Positions 22,258 through 24,274 of a stretch of DNA of 24,274 nt are shown piece by piece. The notes under the pieces were generated by a model that saw nothing but the letters and a program-made list of their open reading frames with translations, did no database searches and was not told the DNA's origin. Source of the stretch: UBA5499 sp002426275 (GTDB lineage: Bacteria; Bacillota; DTU084); the NCBI GenBank assembly GCA_937888735.1, contig CALASN010000085.1, positions 1 through 24,274 of the forward strand. The letters are read 5' to 3'. The first letter of the stretch is position 1; every line of letters starts with the position of its first letter. The position numbers and the translations under genes were made by a program.

Positions 22258-23756
22258 GCAAATTGAAGAAAATGATTCGTAATCGCTGGTTCTGGGTGGG
22301 AGCGGCGGCGGTTTTGATCGTCTGCATCTGGATTTTTGCCCGGCCGGAAAAACAGACAGCCGTGCGGGCAACGCGGGTCATTACTCCTCAGAGAGGTACG
22401 ATTACAGAGACAGTCAATGTTTCAGGCGTTTTTTCTTACGGCACCCAAGTTGAGATCTATCCCGAAGTCAACGGCGCCATTACCCAGCTTTATGTGGAGA
22501 AGGGCGACGCTGTCAAAAAAGGACAAGTGATCGCGAAATTAGACGCCAAAGAGCTACTGCGCTCTAAGCAGCGCGCGGCGGCCGATTTGGCGATGAGCAA
22601 CTCCCAGCTTGTCCAGGCAGAAGCCAATTTGGCTATGGAAAAGAAAGACAGCGCTGTAAGCGCGCAGCAAGCCAGGACCAACCTGGCAAACGCTGAAGCA
22701 AGTCTCGCCAAATTGAAAGCGGGCTCTAAGTCGCAGGAGATCGCTCAGGCTGAAGCCTCTTTGCGACAGGCAAAGCTCAATTTGGATACTGCAAAGCACG
22801 AAGAGGAGCGACAGAAGCTTCTTTATCAAAACGGCGCCATCAGCAGGCAACAGTATGAAGCAGCTCAAAAACAAGTTCAATTGGGCCAGGAAGACGTTTT
22901 TTCAGCGGAACAGAAGCTCTCATTGGTTAAAGAAGGGCCCAGCCCCTCCGAAATGCGGGCGGCTGAAGCGCAGGTCGCTCAGGCCCGGGCAGCTTTGAAC
23001 GGTCAGACTTCCGCGGAACAGCGCGTTTTGAAGGAAGAAGCGGTAAAGACAGCGCGCGCGTCGCTGACTCAAGCGCAGCTTGCTTACCAAAAAGCCGTTG
23101 AGGATTTAGGGGCCACTGTGATCACCAGCCCTATAGACGGCGTCGTCTTGGATGTACCTGTGAAAAAGGGCAGCCTGGCTTCATCGAACTCAGTTTCAGC
23201 CAACACGCTCATCGCTTCGATTGCCGATTCCAGCATGCCGAAAGTGGAAATCTACGTTAACGAAGCCGATTTGTCCAAAGTAAAGGTTGGGCAGCAGGCC
23301 AAGATCAAAATCGACGCGCTTTCGCGGCAGTGGGAGGGCGAAGTTTACCGGATCGATCCCAAGGCGACAGAAGATAGCAATGTGGTCACCTTCGCCGTGG
23401 ACGTTATCTTTGAGAGACCGCCTGCAGGTTTAAAAGAAGGTCTGACCGCTGACGTGGATCTGATCGTTGCTTCTAAAGAGAACGTTTTGTGGGTGCCAAG
23501 CTTTGCCATTCAGTCTCACGGACAGCGCTCCGTGGTGACGGTCAAACAGGGCGAGAAAATCACTTCCCAAACCGTTCGGGTGGGGATCAGCGACGGCACG
23601 CGGACGGAGATCGTCTCCGGCCTGTCTGAGAAGTCGCAGGTGTTAATGGGCGTGTTTAGGCAGGATAATGATAACGCTGGCTCTGAAGGAAACTCTAACT
23701 CGCAACGTAATAATTCCGGACGCCCTCCTGGCGGTAGGATGAGGTATGGGGGATAA
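22254..23756 (+). CDS. HlyD/MacA-type periplasmic adaptor (membrane fusion protein)
   Basis: This 500-aa protein starts with GTG at 22254, about 9 nt after GGAGGAGG; an in-frame TTG at 22233 sits upstream of that site and is rejected. One transmembrane helix (residues about 12-30) anchors it in the inner membrane. Then come a biotinyl-lipoyl half-motif (VEKGDAVKKGQVIAKLD), a long coiled-coil hairpin (about residues 95-280), the second lipoyl half (ITSPIDGVVLDVPVKKGSL) and a beta-barrel. The C-terminus is Asn/Ser/Gly-rich and low-complexity. It bridges the ABC transporter downstream and the TolC channel upstream. Confidence 0.93.
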   Translation: MSKLKKMIRNRWFWVGAAAVLIVCIWIFARPEKQTAVRATRVITPQRGTITETVNVSGVFSYGTQVEIYPEVNGAITQLYVEKGDAVKKGQVIAKLDAKELLRSKQRAAADLAMSNSQLVQAEANLAMEKKDSAVSAQQARTNLANAEASLAKLKAGSKSQEIAQAEASLRQAKLNLDTAKHEEERQKLLYQNGAISRQQYEAAQKQVQLGQEDVFSAEQKLSLVKEGPSPSEMRAAEAQVAQARAALNGQTSAEQRVLKEEAVKTARASLTQAQLAYQKAVEDLGATVITSPIDGVVLDVPVKKGSLASSNSVSANTLIASIADSSMPKVEIYVNEADLSKVKVGQQAKIKIDALSRQWEGEVYRIDPKATEDSNVVTFAVDVIFERPPAGLKEGLTADVDLIVASKENVLWVPSFAIQSHGQRSVVTVKQGEKITSQTVRVGISDGTRTEIVSGLSEKSQVLMGVFRQDNDNAGSEGNSNSQRNNSGRPPGGRMRYGG

Positions 23757-23758
23757 CA

Positions 23759-24274
23759 ATGTTAATTGAATTGAAAGATGTCACAAAAGTCTTCAAGGTT
23801 GGCACGGACACGGTTTATGCCTTGCGGGGAATCAACTTTGCCATTCAACAGGGAGAATTCGTGGCCATCATGGGTCCTTCCGGCTCGGGCAAATCCACGT
23901 GCATGAATATTTTAGGCTGCCTGGACCGTCCCTCCAAAGGAGAGTATATCCTAAACGGGCAACGTGTCAGCGATCTGACGGACCAGCAGCTAGCCAAAGT
24001 CCGTAACCGGGAGCTTGGTTTTGTCTTTCAAAATTTCAATCTCCTGCCTAAGAGTACGGCGCTGGAGAACGTTGAACTTCCTCTCTTTTACCGTGGAGTG
24101 CCCACGGCCAAGCGCAGGGAAAGAGCCAAAGCTGCGCTCGAGCAAGTGGGCTTAGGGGATCGTATGCATCACTATCCCAATGCCATGAGCGGCGGCCAGC
24201 GCCAGCGGGTGGCAATCGCCAGAGCTTTGGTCAATGAGCCTTCGCTGATTCTGGCTGATGAGCCCACAGGCAAC
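23759..24274 (+). CDS. ABC transporter ATP-binding protein, MacB/LolD type (partial)
   Basis: The first 172 codons are present; the gene runs off the right edge. It starts with ATG at 23759, 5 nt after GGGGGA and 2 nt past the adaptor gene stop. Walker A is GPSGSGKST (39-47), the Q-loop is in VFQNFNLL, the signature is MSGGQRQR, and Walker B is LILADEPTGN at the window end. The short MNILGCLDRPSKG stretch after Walker A is typical of MacB/LolD-type ATPases. A permease half is expected just downstream, either fused or separate. Together with the TolC and HlyD genes it forms a tripartite exporter. Confidence 0.95.
   Translation, partial: MLIELKDVTKVFKVGTDTVYALRGINFAIQQGEFVAIMGPSGSGKSTCMNILGCLDRPSKGEYILNGQRVSDLTDQQLAKVRNRELGFVFQNFNLLPKSTALENVELPLFYRGVPTAKRRERAKAALEQVGLGDRMHHYPNAMSGGQRQRVAIARALVNEPSLILADEPTGN

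Overview
The window looks like a chromosomal segment from a Firmicutes-type bacterium. The support is strong AGGAGG-type ribosome binding sites, near-consensus sigma-A promoters, a copper-amine-oxidase-N/DUF3298-type secreted protein, a tandem LysM protein with CPGG...CIP repeats, and an AddAB-type (not RecBCD) recombination nuclease. A TolC-family channel, a HlyD-type adaptor and a MacB-type ATPase lie in one operon at the right end. That points to a lineage with an outer membrane (a diderm Firmicute), although TolC-like proteins alone do not prove it. There is no sign of phage, insertion sequences or CRISPR; gene order and coding style look like ordinary core chromosome.

Layout, left to right. 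A minus-strand pair (patatin-like phospholipase, then a long LysM-repeat protein running off the left edge) diverges from a rhomboid protease with a TPR tail. A small hypothetical gene on the minus strand diverges from an IscU/NifU-like gene that has lost most of its cluster ligands. Next come tRNA-Ala(CGC) with a perfect sigma-A promoter, a 62-aa zinc-ribbon protein, a secreted zinc phospholipase C-like protein, thpR and serS, mostly overlapping or closely spaced. They continue into a three-gene block: a Toprim/JetD-like protein, an AddB-like nuclease and an AddA helicase-nuclease. After these are a small membrane protein with a very acidic stretch and a secreted DUF3298-type protein closed by a terminator.

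The middle-right part holds tRNA-Ser(TGA), tRNA-Ser(GCT), a half-size GDT1 transporter gene, tRNA-Arg(ACG) and a ferredoxin-nitroreductase. A convergent minus-strand pair follows (NAD-dependent epimerase, then a membrane-anchored PHP-domain protein) that ends in a clear terminator. The right end is the TolC/HlyD/ABC export operon, cut by the window edge.

The most interesting candidates are: (1) the tightly overlapping Toprim-like/AddB/AddA block, in which the Toprim-like protein has lost expected catalytic residues and both nuclease subunits appear to carry four-cysteine Fe-S nuclease signatures; (2) the IscU-like protein missing two of three cluster cysteines and the conserved Asp; (3) the cytoplasmic-looking, cysteine-paired LysM array with near-identical DNA repeats; and (4) a TolC-based export operon in an otherwise Gram-positive-looking genome. 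All functional statements rest on motif recognition by eye; no database search was run.
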